NCBI GenBank assembly: GCA_024275485.1
Contig: JAJRZA010000032.1
Coordinates: forward strand, 24,071 to 88,070
DNA length: 64,000 bases
Reading direction: 5' to 3'
Source of the DNA: Candidatus Krumholzibacteriota bacterium
GTDB lineage: Bacteria; Krumholzibacteriota; Krumholzibacteriia; LZORAL124-64-63
Positions within the stretch are counted from its first letter, which is position 1, and every line of letters begins with the position of its first letter. The translations under genes were made by a program, and so were the position numbers. Of this stretch, positions 52,080-60,931 are shown piece by piece. Under the pieces are notes generated by a model. It was not told where the DNA came from. It was given only the letters and a program-made list of their open reading frames with translations, and did no database searches.

Positions 52080-53992
52080 GACAACACCTCCACCAGCCAA
52101 GCCCGTACGGTTCGGCCGGCTACGCGTCCCCGCAGATCCTTCATCAAATGTTGCATGGCAAAATCTTCCTTCTTTTGCTGCTCAGTCGGTCCACCAGGGG
52201 GCAGGTTTTCCAGGGCCTTGTTGAAAATTCCCCGGGCTTCGTCCTCGTTGAGGCGGGCAAGCAGCACCTCGTCGCTTAGCCAAACGGCTTCCGGGATGAT
52301 GGCACCGGTGCCGATCAAGGCCAGGGTCTCCTGCCACCATTGACCGGCCGCGTCCTTGCTTGCCGGGCGTGGGCAGGAACGGTCCAGAAGCAGTGAGGCC
52401 AATTGGTTGGCAGTCAAACCGCCGTTGCCGGTGCCGGGCTTTCCCCACAAATGGTCGAAAAGACTCCAGGCGCGATGACGACTCAGGCGTTCAGCCAGGT
52501 CATCGCCGACTGCCAGCTCCTTCAGGCGCGAGATGCGTTCCCAGGGGCGCAGGCCCAGGGAACTGCGGATTCCCTGGATTCGATCAGCCAGCAGCGGGAT
52601 GGGAGGAAGGTCCGTATCCGGGTACATGCGATCGGCTCCCGGCAGGATACGTTCGAAGCCGTTGGTTCCATCGTCCAGGGCCTGCCGTGTCTCCTGAGGC
52701 ACACCTTCACAGGCCTCGCGGGCCCGGATGGCAATTTCCCTCACTGCGGTTTCCACGTCTTTCTGGCGACCCCAGACCACCAGCACCGGAACGTCCGGGG
52801 CCACGTCGCAAGAGCGAACCACACGATCCCATTCACCACTGCTGAGAGTGGGAACCTCCTGGGTGCTGAGAGCCAGGTTGGGCAGATCGTCAATGCAGGC
52901 TATGACCCGGATTCGATCGCTGAATTCCTTCAGGAAGCTGGTCCGGGGTTGAGTCTGCAATTGCAACAAACCCTGGAAGCCAGGCAAGGGAACAGCCATC
53001 ACCGTGGCACCCTTTTTGATGGCCTTGGTGATGAATTTGCACTCGGTATTGTTCACGCAGGAGGTCACATCGAAACCCTGGTCACTGATGGATTCGGCAG
53101 TGATACCTCGACGGGCCAGCTCGCCCTTTATACCCACCAGGGTTCTTTGACGAAGTGCTTCGTTGTGCACCAGACGAGGGATGGCGCGCAGGTTGGAGAC
53201 ACCCTTGATCTCGATGCGGGTTCCGCCGGTGACCGAAACGTTGACGTCCTGCCGGGCGGCGCCGCTACCGGTGCGCACCAGTCCGCTGGCTCGAGCCAGA
53301 TGCCGGATGACCTGGCCGACATCACGGGCTTCTTCAGGGGTTTTCATATCCGGGTCGGTGACGGTTTCGATCAAGGGCATGCCCAATCGGTCGGTGCGAT
53401 AAACCCGTTCGTGTCCCTTGTCGCTGACTTCGCGGCAGGAGTCTTCTTCAATGCTGACCGCCCGTATGTGGATGTTCTTGTGGCCAAAGGGGATATCACC
53501 ATCGGTGCCGATAATGGCGGTGCGTTGGAAACCGGTGGGGATGCTGCCGTCCAGGTATTGTTTGCGGGTGATGTGCACTTCACCAACGATGTTGCAACCG
53601 AGCAGCATACCTATGGCGATGCTTTGGTCCAGGGCCAAATCGTCAATCTCAAAAGGCGGGGCATCATCCATTTCGTAGGTGCAGACGGTTTCGTTATTCA
53701 ACAGGTAGACGATATTTTTTTTGGTTTTGAATTCCATCAAGGCGGTGCCGTCGTATTCACCCATTTCGGACAGGGTGGGTCGCATATGCCGCAAAACTTC
53801 GGCATGATGCACGCTGCTGTTGTAACAACCGGCAGGACAACGGCAAAAGAGCTTGCGCTTGGTCAGCAGCTGTTGGTGAACTTCGAGTCCTACCATGAAG
53901 CCCAGATCGGCGTAGTCGTCGGCGGTCATATGCCCGTACAGCGGCAGTGGAGTCAGCAGCCAGGGATCGGCTAGGGTTTGGGGATTGTCCAT
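52076..53992 (-). CDS. gatE: Glutamyl-tRNA(Gln) amidotransferase subunit E, archaeal type
   Basis: 638 residues from ATG 53992; an earlier in-frame start at 54115 lacks family sequence. GatB/E cradle: LGFMVGLEVHQQLLTKRKLFCRCP, DDAPPFEIDDLALDQSIAIG, ITRKQYLDGSIPTGFQRT, EEDSCREVSD, DRLGMPLIETVTDPDMKTPEEA, SGAARQDVNVSV. The GatE-specific AspRS-like (GAD) insertion occupies ~300-450 (CIDDLPNLALSTQEVPTLSSGEWDRVV), and GFERILPGADRMYPDTDLPPIP follows it, as in archaeal GatE and not GatB. Activates and amidates Glu-tRNA(Gln). Forms an operon with gatD. Confidence 0.93.
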   Translation of the reverse strand: MDNPQTLADPWLLTPLPLYGHMTADDYADLGFMVGLEVHQQLLTKRKLFCRCPAGCYNSSVHHAEVLRHMRPTLSEMGEYDGTALMEFKTKKNIVYLLNNETVCTYEMDDAPPFEIDDLALDQSIAIGMLLGCNIVGEVHITRKQYLDGSIPTGFQRTAIIGTDGDIPFGHKNIHIRAVSIEEDSCREVSDKGHERVYRTDRLGMPLIETVTDPDMKTPEEARDVGQVIRHLARASGLVRTGSGAARQDVNVSVTGGTRIEIKGVSNLRAIPRLVHNEALRQRTLVGIKGELARRGITAESISDQGFDVTSCVNNTECKFITKAIKKGATVMAVPLPGFQGLLQLQTQPRTSFLKEFSDRIRVIACIDDLPNLALSTQEVPTLSSGEWDRVVRSCDVAPDVPVLVVWGRQKDVETAVREIAIRAREACEGVPQETRQALDDGTNGFERILPGADRMYPDTDLPPIPLLADRIQGIRSSLGLRPWERISRLKELAVGDDLAERLSRHRAWSLFDHLWGKPGTGNGGLTANQLASLLLDRSCPRPASKDAAGQWWQETLALIGTGAIIPEAVWLSDEVLLARLNEDEARGIFNKALENLPPGGPTEQQKKEDFAMQHLMKDLRGRVAGRTVRAWLVEVLS

Positions 53993-54246
53993 GGACGGCA
54001 CCTGGTGTTTTCGGAAGAACCCGGAGTCATGGTTTTGTGCCGTGAGGGCCACAAACCGAGGTTTGGAACCGGAAGAACATAGGATTTTTTTACGAAAAAT
54101 GCCAGCACTGATCATTGCCCTGGAAAAGACAGCAAAGCCGGGGTAAATGAGTCTGAAATGACAACTTCGATAGGTAGGAAAGAGTCCACAAACTGAGGGA
54201 ATCTTGGCCGGAAGGCTAGGTTGGGCTGAATCAACAGGTTTTCGGG

Positions 54247-54275
54247 TTGACGTATGTTTTCCACGGAACTATTCT
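54247..54275 (+). promoter_or_regulatory. Candidate sigma-70 promoter of rex
   Basis: TTGACG (54247-54252), a 17-base spacer, TATTCT (54270-54275), about 80 bases before the rex start codon. The leader also contains TTGCATAACAA (~54287) and TTGTTTAACA-like sequence near 54330, which could be weak Rex operators for self-control, but neither matches the full TTGTGAA-N6-TTCACAA consensus. Confidence 0.5.
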
Positions 54276-54356
54276 ACAAATGACAATTGCATAACAAGTT
54301 CAGTGGACTTTTTGCTAATATGGTTAATTGTTTAACATTATTTTGGAGGCTTTGAT

Positions 54357-55034
54357 GTGAAGAAACAGATAAAAGGCTGTGATGTTCCGGATGCTACTAT
54401 TCAACGCCTTCCTTTGTATCTTGAAAAACTGAAGCTGTTGCAAGCCATTGGGGTTGAGGATGTCTCCTCCCGTCAACTGGCGGAATCCCTGGCCATAAAA
54501 GCCAGCCAATTGCGGCACGATTTCCACTACTTTGGTGGATTCAGCCGCCCCGGACGTCCTTATCAGGTTGCCAAACTGGTGCCGGCATTGGAAACAATTA
54601 TTGGCATTGCGGAACCCGTACCCACTGCCATCATTGGCGCTGGTCATCTGGGACAGGCTTTGGCCAACTATCAAAATCTCGATCTGCAGGGTTTCCCGGT
54701 GCGCGGGATTTTTGATGTGAATCCCAAATTGATAGGCCTGGATTTCCGAGGCACCGTCGTTCAGGACATGGACGAGATGGAAGAGGTCATCAAGAGGGAA
54801 AAGATAAAAATCGCCATTCTGACTGTGCCTTCGGTTCATGCCCAGGCGGTGGGTGATCGTCTGGTGGCAGCCGGGATTGTGGGGATTTTCAATTTTGCGC
54901 CGACGGATTTGAAAGTACCTGATACGGTGGCTGTGCGGAATGAGCGTCTGGCGGTGGGGATCATGTCGCTGAGTTTCAAGGTCAAATGCATTCTGGAGAA
55001 TAGAGAAGCGGAAGAGGATACTGCGAGTTTGTAG
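54357..55034 (+). CDS. rex: Redox-sensing transcriptional repressor Rex
   Basis: 225 residues, GTG 54357 (GGAGG 8 bases upstream; the adjacent ATG frame stops at once). N-terminal winged helix ~1-80 (PDATIQRLPLYLEKLKLLQAIGVEDVSSRQLAESLAIKASQLRHDFHYFGGFSRPG, the typical Rex recognition region), then a Rossmann domain with AIIGAGHLGQAL and FDVNPKLIGLDFRG for NADH/NAD+. Senses the NADH/NAD+ ratio and represses anaerobic and respiratory genes. Possible regulator of the electron-transfer island. Confidence 0.94.
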   Translation: MKKQIKGCDVPDATIQRLPLYLEKLKLLQAIGVEDVSSRQLAESLAIKASQLRHDFHYFGGFSRPGRPYQVAKLVPALETIIGIAEPVPTAIIGAGHLGQALANYQNLDLQGFPVRGIFDVNPKLIGLDFRGTVVQDMDEMEEVIKREKIKIAILTVPSVHAQAVGDRLVAAGIVGIFNFAPTDLKVPDTVAVRNERLAVGIMSLSFKVKCILENREAEEDTASL

Positions 55035-55147
55035 GTGAAGTCTTTGGCCACGTAGAGGGAAATCATGCTTCGCCCATTACTAATCATCGGGCTGGTGATT
55101 GCCCTGTTTTTTTCGTCAGACAAGACGCAGGCAACAACCCACCACCA

Positions 55148-56158
55148 TCACCACCGAATCAAATTTGCCCCCCAGGTGAATCCCGAACCAAACGCAACGG
55201 TAACCACCAGATCACCTTCTTTCAAGCGACCTTCCAGCTCAGCTTCAGCCAAGGCAATGGGTATAGTCGCGGCAGTTGTATTGCCATATTTTGCAATATT
55301 CGAAAACACCTTGTCCGGACCCAACCCCATGCGCTGCCCCACCGCGTCGGTGATGCGCTGGTTGGCCTGGTGGGGCACCAGCAAATCAATGTCCTGGGGT
55401 TTGAACCCACCTTTCTCAAGAACCTCGTTGATGCTTTCACAGAACCGCCGGGTGGCGTGTTTGAACACCATGGGACCATTCATCTGGGGAAAGTGCCGGC
55501 CTTCCGCCATCATCTCGGCATTGATGCGCTCGGGCATGGTGGCGATGGGTGCTTCCAGCCACAGGTCCCGGGCATACCGACCCTGGCTGTGCAGCACCGA
55601 AGCGATGATGCCGCGGTCACCATCAACACCCTGAACAATGACGGCACCGGCGCCATCACCAAAAAGCACGCTCATGTCACTGCCACGGGTGGTTTTGTCC
55701 ATGGCGGTGGATTGAATCTCACTGCCGATAACCAAAACCGTGCGTGCGGTGCCTGATCGAATGAACCCATCGGCAGCGGCCAGACCATACACAAAACCCG
55801 TGCACTGGTTGCGAATGTCCATGGCGCCGGCGGTGTTCAGCCCGAGCAATTCTTCGATGAAAACGCCGTTGCCTGGAAAGGCCACATCAGGGTTGAGAGT
55901 GGCGAAAATCACCTGATCGATTTCACCGCGGTCGATGCCGGCTGCTTCAATGGCCATCTCGGCAGCCCGGGCTCCCATGTCGGAACCCGTCATGATGGTG
56001 CGATTGTCTTCACCCATGGCCAGCCAGCGCCGCTCCCTGATGCCACTGCGTTCGGTGATCCACTGATCATTGGTGTCCATCATTTTGCTCAGGTCATCAT
56101 TGGTGACGATATTTTCGGGCACATAAAAACCAGTGCCGAGGATAACGGCTCGAAGCAT
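55148..56158 (-). CDS. fabH: 3-oxoacyl-[acyl-carrier-protein] synthase III
   Basis: 336 residues; ATG 56158 fixed by GGAGAA upstream. Starts the first condensation of fatty-acid synthesis. Catalytic triad: Cys119 in NQCTGFVYGLA, His in VPHQANQRI, Asn in AKYGNTTAATIPIAL. Ends VTVAFGSGFTWGANLIRW as FabH proteins do. Downstream of the SPOR-domain gene with a 26-base gap and probably in the same transcript. Confidence 0.95.
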   Translation of the reverse strand: MLRAVILGTGFYVPENIVTNDDLSKMMDTNDQWITERSGIRERRWLAMGEDNRTIMTGSDMGARAAEMAIEAAGIDRGEIDQVIFATLNPDVAFPGNGVFIEELLGLNTAGAMDIRNQCTGFVYGLAAADGFIRSGTARTVLVIGSEIQSTAMDKTTRGSDMSVLFGDGAGAVIVQGVDGDRGIIASVLHSQGRYARDLWLEAPIATMPERINAEMMAEGRHFPQMNGPMVFKHATRRFCESINEVLEKGGFKPQDIDLLVPHQANQRITDAVGQRMGLGPDKVFSNIAKYGNTTAATIPIALAEAELEGRLKEGDLVVTVAFGSGFTWGANLIRW

Positions 56159-56184
56159 TTGTTCTCCAATTTCCAGCGATTTGT

Positions 56185-56880
56185 TTAACGATGCACAACG
56201 AAGGCGTCGGGAAGTGCTTTTCGGTTTTGATTGATGAAGATGGTGGCCTGGTCGCGGGAAGAAAAATAGCCGATCCAGACACGATACAACATTTCCCCAC
56301 GGCTGTTGTTGCTGGTTCTCACCATGGTATTCCAACCTGCCTCGCTCAATCGTTCGGCTTCCCGGTCAGCATTGGCGGCGAGGCCAAAACTACCGGTCTG
56401 AACAGCCCAACGCCCTTCGGAAGCCGGTTCGATGGCAGGAGCTGCGGGTTTGGCAGGGGTCTTTTTCTGGACCGGGGGTTTGGGGGTTGGTTTGGGTGTG
56501 GACTCTTTTTCCACGGGCTTTTCAGCAGGCGAATGGTCCCCACTGCTTTCCTTGGTCTGACCCACCGGTTTTTCCGGGGTCATTTTCAAACCCTGTTCGT
56601 TGATGTCCACATCACCGGAGGGAGGCGCACCGGTGAGCCCAGCCTGCTGGCCGAATCCGTTGCTATCGGAAGCTGTGACGACTGAGTGCTGTTCTCCAAT
56701 GCCGGTGGGGGAGGATCCACCCTTGGGCCAGAAAAGGAGGGCCGCTCCCATGACGACCACCACCAGGGCCACCAGCATTATGCGGGGAGTGCTTTGTTTG
56801 CGACCGCTGTTTCCGGCGCGGGTGCGTCGGCTGGTGCCATTTTTTCTGGATTCGCCATCGGCCCGGGAATTCTTTGCCAT
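56185..56880 (-). CDS. SPOR-domain membrane protein
   Basis: 231 residues, ATG 56880 (AAGGCGGAC upstream). A basic cytoplasmic N-terminus (~1-32), one membrane helix (~33-52, IMLVALVVVVMGAALLFW), a Pro/Lys/Ser-rich periplasmic linker (~60-150) and a C-terminal SPOR domain (~156-231, RWAVQTGSFGLAANADREAERLSEAGW ... YRVWIGYFSSRDQATIFI). Binds denuded glycans of septal peptidoglycan; typical of FtsN/DedD-like division proteins. Confidence 0.9.
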   Translation of the reverse strand: MAKNSRADGESRKNGTSRRTRAGNSGRKQSTPRIMLVALVVVVMGAALLFWPKGGSSPTGIGEQHSVVTASDSNGFGQQAGLTGAPPSGDVDINEQGLKMTPEKPVGQTKESSGDHSPAEKPVEKESTPKPTPKPPVQKKTPAKPAAPAIEPASEGRWAVQTGSFGLAANADREAERLSEAGWNTMVRTSNNSRGEMLYRVWIGYFSSRDQATIFINQNRKALPDAFVVHR

Positions 56881-57157
56881 GTCCGCCTTCTTTATGGATC
56901 TCGTTGGTGCATATTTATTGAGTCTGGATATGATAAGGGGAGGAAGGGGGTAAAATCAGCATTTATTTTGGTTGTAGGCAGAATCTGCGGGTGAAAACAT
57001 TTGACTCCCCTGGGGGGATGGATTCCGAAAACCTTTTTTCATAAAGCCTTTGCCTCTGAAGGGTGACAAACCCCATGCTGGAAGCTACAATGCAGGAGGA
57101 TAAGCAGCCCAGAGAGAGAAACGCTTGTTTTGCAGGCCATTGGAATGGATACAATCC

Positions 57158-57871
57158 ATGGGCAGAGGAAAATACAAAGGCCGCCGCGCCTCGGCCTTCA
57201 TTTTTGATCTCGACGGTACCCTGGTGGACTCGGGTCTCGACATTGCCTTGTCCGCCAATTTCACCCGGCTGCATTTTGGGCTCCCTGTATTGCCGGTTCT
57301 GACCGTTCAATCCTACGTGGGAGATGGTGTCGCCAAGTTGCTGATACGCAGCCTCGGCCACAACATCCACACCGGACTTACCGGGCAGCAGGGCTTGCCC
57401 GTGGACGAAGATCGTCTTCAGGAGGCCATGAAGGTTTTTGCGGATCATTACGGTCGCCATCTTCTGGACCATACCCGTTTGTACCCCGGTGTTCTAGAAG
57501 TCCTGGCCCGCTTTCGCAACATTCCTTTGCACGTGGCCACCAACAAACCCCAGGTCTTCACTGAAACGATCTTGGCGGGATTGCATCTCGATGGCGCCTT
57601 TCGCAAGGTCATTGGGGGAGATGCTATTTCGGCCCGGAAGCCTGATGGGAGTCATTTGGCCGCATGCCTGAAGGGACTGTCGGTCGAACCCCAGGGAGTG
57701 GTCATGGTGGGTGACAGCCCCAACGACATCAACGCCGCCAAGGATTTTGGGGCCGTGTCGGTGGGATGCACTTTCGGGTTGGTTCCGGCTGGAATGGTCA
57801 AAGCCGCCAAACCTGACTTTGTGATTGATCGCATGGAGCAACTTGCGGATCTGTTTCCGTCCCGAAATTAA
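57158..57871 (+). CDS. gph: HAD-family phosphatase, phosphoglycolate phosphatase-like
   Basis: 237 residues; start set at ATG 57158 although the ribosome site is weak. HAD motif I FIFDLDGTLVDS (nucleophile Asp), motif II in VATNKP, motif III Lys in ISARKPDGSHL, motif IV VMVGDSPNDINAAKDFG. The helical cap lies between I and II. Pattern and length fit Gph, which clears 2-phosphoglycolate, but other small phosphoesters are possible. 35 bases upstream of the YgfK-like gene. Confidence 0.88.
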   Translation: MGRGKYKGRRASAFIFDLDGTLVDSGLDIALSANFTRLHFGLPVLPVLTVQSYVGDGVAKLLIRSLGHNIHTGLTGQQGLPVDEDRLQEAMKVFADHYGRHLLDHTRLYPGVLEVLARFRNIPLHVATNKPQVFTETILAGLHLDGAFRKVIGGDAISARKPDGSHLAACLKGLSVEPQGVVMVGDSPNDINAAKDFGAVSVGCTFGLVPAGMVKAAKPDFVIDRMEQLADLFPSRN

Positions 57872-57905
57872 TCCGGCAATTCCCCATAAAAAACCTGGAG
57901 AAATC

Positions 57906-59660
57906 ATGAGCAAGAACCCTGCCCCGTTGCACCCCTGGTCGCTTTCCCACCTGTTGGGGCGGGTGGCTCGTGAACTGGACCGGAACGACAGTGTTTTCAG
58001 TTTGCCCAGCCGCCGCTTCTTTCAACATGCCGGCACCTCGCCCCTGGCTGATACTCTTGGCGGACAACCGGTGGCCACACCTGTGGGACCGGCCGCCGGA
58101 CCCCATACCCAGTTGGCCCAGAACATCGTTCTGTCCTGGCTGGGCGGGGGGCGAAGTTTCGAATTGAAGACCGTGCAAATCCTCGACGACCTGGACATTG
58201 AGCGCCCGTGCATCGATATGCAAAACGTGGGCTACAATATTGAATGGAGCCAGGAGCTCAGTCTGGAAAAGTCGTTGCTGGAATATGTGAAATCAGCGGT
58301 CATACTGGAAGTTCTGGGTCGTTGGGAACCCCTTCTGGAAAAACTGGGTCAACCTGGCGGGCATGCTTTTGAATTGTCAGTGGGCTACGACCTCGCGGGT
58401 GTGAAATCGGAAAAAATGACCCGTCTCATTCAGGGCTTGCGGGATGCCTCCGGTATCATCGAAACCCTGCGGCCTGAAATCAGGGGGCCTTTTGCTGCCT
58501 TGCGCGAGGTACCGGTTTCGCCGGAAATTGTTCACACTGCGACCATCAGCACCTTCCACGGCTGTCCTCCCGCCGAGGTTGAAGGCATTGTCCGGTATCT
58601 GATGACGGCCCACGGGTTGGATGTCACCGTCAAACTCAACCCAACCCTGCTGGGTTTTGATAATGTGAAGGAAATCCTGCACGACCGCCTTGGTTATACG
58701 GACATTCCTTTGGTCCGCCAGGCTTTCGACCAAGACCAGACTTTCGACGGCGCTCTGGAAATGATCAACAGAATGAAGGATTTTGCTGCGGGCCAAGGAC
58801 AGGAATTCGGCATCAAGCTGACCAATACCCTGGTGGTGAAGAATCATCGTGGCGTGATGCCCGGCTACCAGATGTACCTCAGCGGCAAACCCCTGCATGT
58901 GCTGGCGATCACTTTGCTGGATCGACTGGCTGAGGCTTTGCCCGGAGTATTGCGTTTGGGAACCTGTGCCGGTCCGGTGCCAGTGGCTTTCAGCGCCGGG
59001 ATCGACAAGAATAATCTGCCCGACGCGGTTGCCCTGGGCCTGAGCCCGGTGACCATCTGCAGTGATTTGCTCAAACCGGGTGGATATGGGCGGATGGCCG
59101 CGGGGTTGCGGGCCTTGGTCAAGGAAGTCAATGCTGTCGGCAATGGATTGGCTGATTTGAGGACCCAGGCCGAGGATCGAGCCAAGGCCCTGGGGTATCG
59201 GGATGCGGTGGGGGCGTTGAGTGCAAAATTGGCCACCACCGAGGGCTGCCGGAACTATACCAGGGAAGCCACCGAAAAGAAACTGCGTCGGGTTGATGCC
59301 ACCCTGCGCAGGTTCGATTGTGTGGCCTGCAACAATTGCGTGACGGTATGCCCGAATAATGCTTTTTGGGCAGTCTCCACCGGGGATGAGCCCGATTTGG
59401 CTGCCAAAAGCCAATATCTGGTGCTGGCTGAGCTTTGCAATAATTGTGGTAATTGCACCACATTTTGTCCGGAAGAGGGTATGCCCCACCTTATCAAACC
59501 GCGGCTCTACACCAATGAAGATTTTTGGCACCAGAATCAGGAAGATGGATTTCTTTTGATTGGGGCCGAAAAACTTCGGATTTCCGGTGGAAATGACGAG
59601 GACCGCGCAGTTTTAGCCAGGGTTTTGACCGGCGAGACGGATCTGATCCTACCGGATTAG
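57906..59660 (+). CDS. YgfK-like iron-sulfur flavoprotein (dihydropyrimidine dehydrogenase-like), short form
   Basis: 584 residues from ATG 57906 (GGAGAA upstream). Residues ~40-420 are a dihydroorotate-dehydrogenase-like TIM barrel (ATPVGPAAGPHTQLAQNIVLSWLGGGRSFELKTVQ, STFHGCPPAEVEGIVRYLM, VKLNPTLLG, GLSPVTICSDLLKPGGYGR). Residues ~475-545 hold two [4Fe-4S] motifs, CVACNNCVTVCP and CNNCGNCTTFCP. Full-length YgfK (putative selenate reductase subunit of E. coli, about 1030 residues) carries a glutamate-synthase-like FAD/NAD(P)H module; here the protein lacks that part. The electron donor must be a separate protein or ferredoxin. Substrate unknown. Confidence 0.83.
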   Translation: MSKNPAPLHPWSLSHLLGRVARELDRNDSVFSLPSRRFFQHAGTSPLADTLGGQPVATPVGPAAGPHTQLAQNIVLSWLGGGRSFELKTVQILDDLDIERPCIDMQNVGYNIEWSQELSLEKSLLEYVKSAVILEVLGRWEPLLEKLGQPGGHAFELSVGYDLAGVKSEKMTRLIQGLRDASGIIETLRPEIRGPFAALREVPVSPEIVHTATISTFHGCPPAEVEGIVRYLMTAHGLDVTVKLNPTLLGFDNVKEILHDRLGYTDIPLVRQAFDQDQTFDGALEMINRMKDFAAGQGQEFGIKLTNTLVVKNHRGVMPGYQMYLSGKPLHVLAITLLDRLAEALPGVLRLGTCAGPVPVAFSAGIDKNNLPDAVALGLSPVTICSDLLKPGGYGRMAAGLRALVKEVNAVGNGLADLRTQAEDRAKALGYRDAVGALSAKLATTEGCRNYTREATEKKLRRVDATLRRFDCVACNNCVTVCPNNAFWAVSTGDEPDLAAKSQYLVLAELCNNCGNCTTFCPEEGMPHLIKPRLYTNEDFWHQNQEDGFLLIGAEKLRISGGNDEDRAVLARVLTGETDLILPD

Positions 59661-60133
59661 ATCTGATCCAACAGAGCCTCCAGGGCTGACTTCACTCCCT
59701 TGGGAGTATAAGGATCATCGGGATGGTCGTCCTGGCCGGGCTTGTTGAACATGGGCCGTTCTTGATAGTCGCGCCCCCAACGGGCATCGGTATCGCGGAC
59801 CAGTGTTTGCAGAGCACTGTCCGAAGAAAGCAGATTCTCCAGCAAAATGCGCAGGGCGCCTGCCGGCTGATCGAGGTGCTTGTCCAGCAGGGGCAAGTCC
59901 TGCGCCAGTCGGATCACCAGCGTGGCTCCCAGGGAGCCTTCAGGATCATGGAGCCGGTCTGCCAGCAGTGTCTTCAATTCCATCAGGGCCTGCTTGCTGC
60001 GCGGAATCGGAGAGGAACCTTTGAGGGTGCCCGCACCTGCGCGTCCGATGGCATCGGCCACACTGAATTTGCGGCTTTGTCGGATTTCCATTTCCGTGTC
60101 CCGTGTGGTATCGTTTTTCTTGTGTGAACCCAT
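59657..60133 (-). CDS. Protein of unknown function, 158 residues
   Basis: ATG 60133 gives MGSHKKNDTTRDTEM..; a start at the internal ATG (MEIRQSRKF) is also possible and neither has a strong ribosome site. Predicted soluble and mainly helical: KQALMELKTLLADRLHDPEGSLGATLVIRLAQDLPLLDKHLDQPAGALRILLENLLS. No signal peptide, no Cys. Not recognised. Convergent with the YgfK-like gene (4-base overlap of stops) and divergent from the methyltransferase gene. Confidence 0.6.
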   Translation of the reverse strand: MGSHKKNDTTRDTEMEIRQSRKFSVADAIGRAGAGTLKGSSPIPRSKQALMELKTLLADRLHDPEGSLGATLVIRLAQDLPLLDKHLDQPAGALRILLENLLSSDSALQTLVRDTDARWGRDYQERPMFNKPGQDDHPDDPYTPKGVKSALEALLDQI

Positions 60134-60163
60134 GACTGGAATGTAACAAAGGAAACGCCGGAT

Positions 60164-60928
60164 TTGAACCCCGAAAATTCCAGCAAAACTCAACACCACG
60201 TATCGGTGCCGCATTTGGCAGCGGGCAAGCCTGCCGATGCCGGTCAGCTTATTCTGCGCCGCCGGGCGCGTCTTGTAGAGTCGATCCTGCCCGACGGTGG
60301 CGGTCATCTGTTGGATTTTGGCTGCGGCAACGGAGCGCAAACCCTGTTGCTGGTTCCGTCCTTCGAGAAGATCACCGCGGTGGACATCAATGATGATTTC
60401 CTGAAGGGATTTCGTTCGGCTCTGGCTGGCCATTCCCTGGCTGGCAAGGTTCAACTGCTGGCCACTGGTGGACGCCGGGTGGATTTGCCGGACGCCTCGG
60501 TGGATGTGGCCACATCGTTCACTGTCCTGGAACATGTTCCGGACGAGATGGCCGCCCTCAAGGATCTTTACAGATTACTCAAGCCCGGCGGTCGCCTGAT
60601 CCTGACTGTTCCGAACCGCTGGTGGATTTTCGAAACTCATGGGGCGGACTTGCCGCTGCTGCCCTGGAATCGTGTACCCTTTGTAAGTTGGTGGCCTAAA
60701 AAGCTGCACGACCGCTGGGCCCGGGCCCGCATTTATGGGCAGGCCGATATCACCCGGCTGCTTGAAACGGCCGGCTTTCACGTTGACGAAACATTTCACA
60801 TGACCGCTCCCATGGATATGATTCCCTGGCCCACGGTGCGCAACCTGTCCCGAAAAATTATTTTCAGGGGAGACCGGACCAACCTGCCATTCCTGGCCAC
60901 CGAAATAGTGGTGGCCGCCACGAGGTGA
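60164..60928 (+). CDS. Class I SAM-dependent methyltransferase
   Basis: 254 residues, probable TTG start at 60164 with AAAGGAAACG upstream. Motif I HLLDFGCGNGAQTLLL, acidic end of strand 2 ITAVDIND, motif II/III DVATSFTVLEHVPDEMAALKDLYRLLKPGGRLILTVPN, the Methyltransf_11 arrangement. The C-terminal ~80 residues (WWIFETHGADLPLLPWNRVPF) resemble methyltransferases of glycan or lipid biosynthesis. Acceptor unknown. The next gene begins 3 bases later. Confidence 0.87.
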   Translation: MNPENSSKTQHHVSVPHLAAGKPADAGQLILRRRARLVESILPDGGGHLLDFGCGNGAQTLLLVPSFEKITAVDINDDFLKGFRSALAGHSLAGKVQLLATGGRRVDLPDASVDVATSFTVLEHVPDEMAALKDLYRLLKPGGRLILTVPNRWWIFETHGADLPLLPWNRVPFVSWWPKKLHDRWARARIYGQADITRLLETAGFHVDETFHMTAPMDMIPWPTVRNLSRKIIFRGDRTNLPFLATEIVVAATR

Positions 60929-60931
60929 AAA

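Noticed and set aside
52403..53974. A 523-codon open frame on the plus strand antisense to gatE
   Set aside because: Lies entirely opposite the convincing gatE gene; the translation is low in hydrophobic-core pattern and no domain is recognisable. Typical mirror frame of a GC-rich gene.
55065..55634. Plus-strand frame starting with a signal-peptide-like segment and His-rich stretch downstream of rex
   Set aside because: It begins with an AGAGGG site and a plausible hydrophobic segment, but from 55148 on it is antisense to the conserved C-terminus of FabH, so only 27 codons are free. Probably chance.
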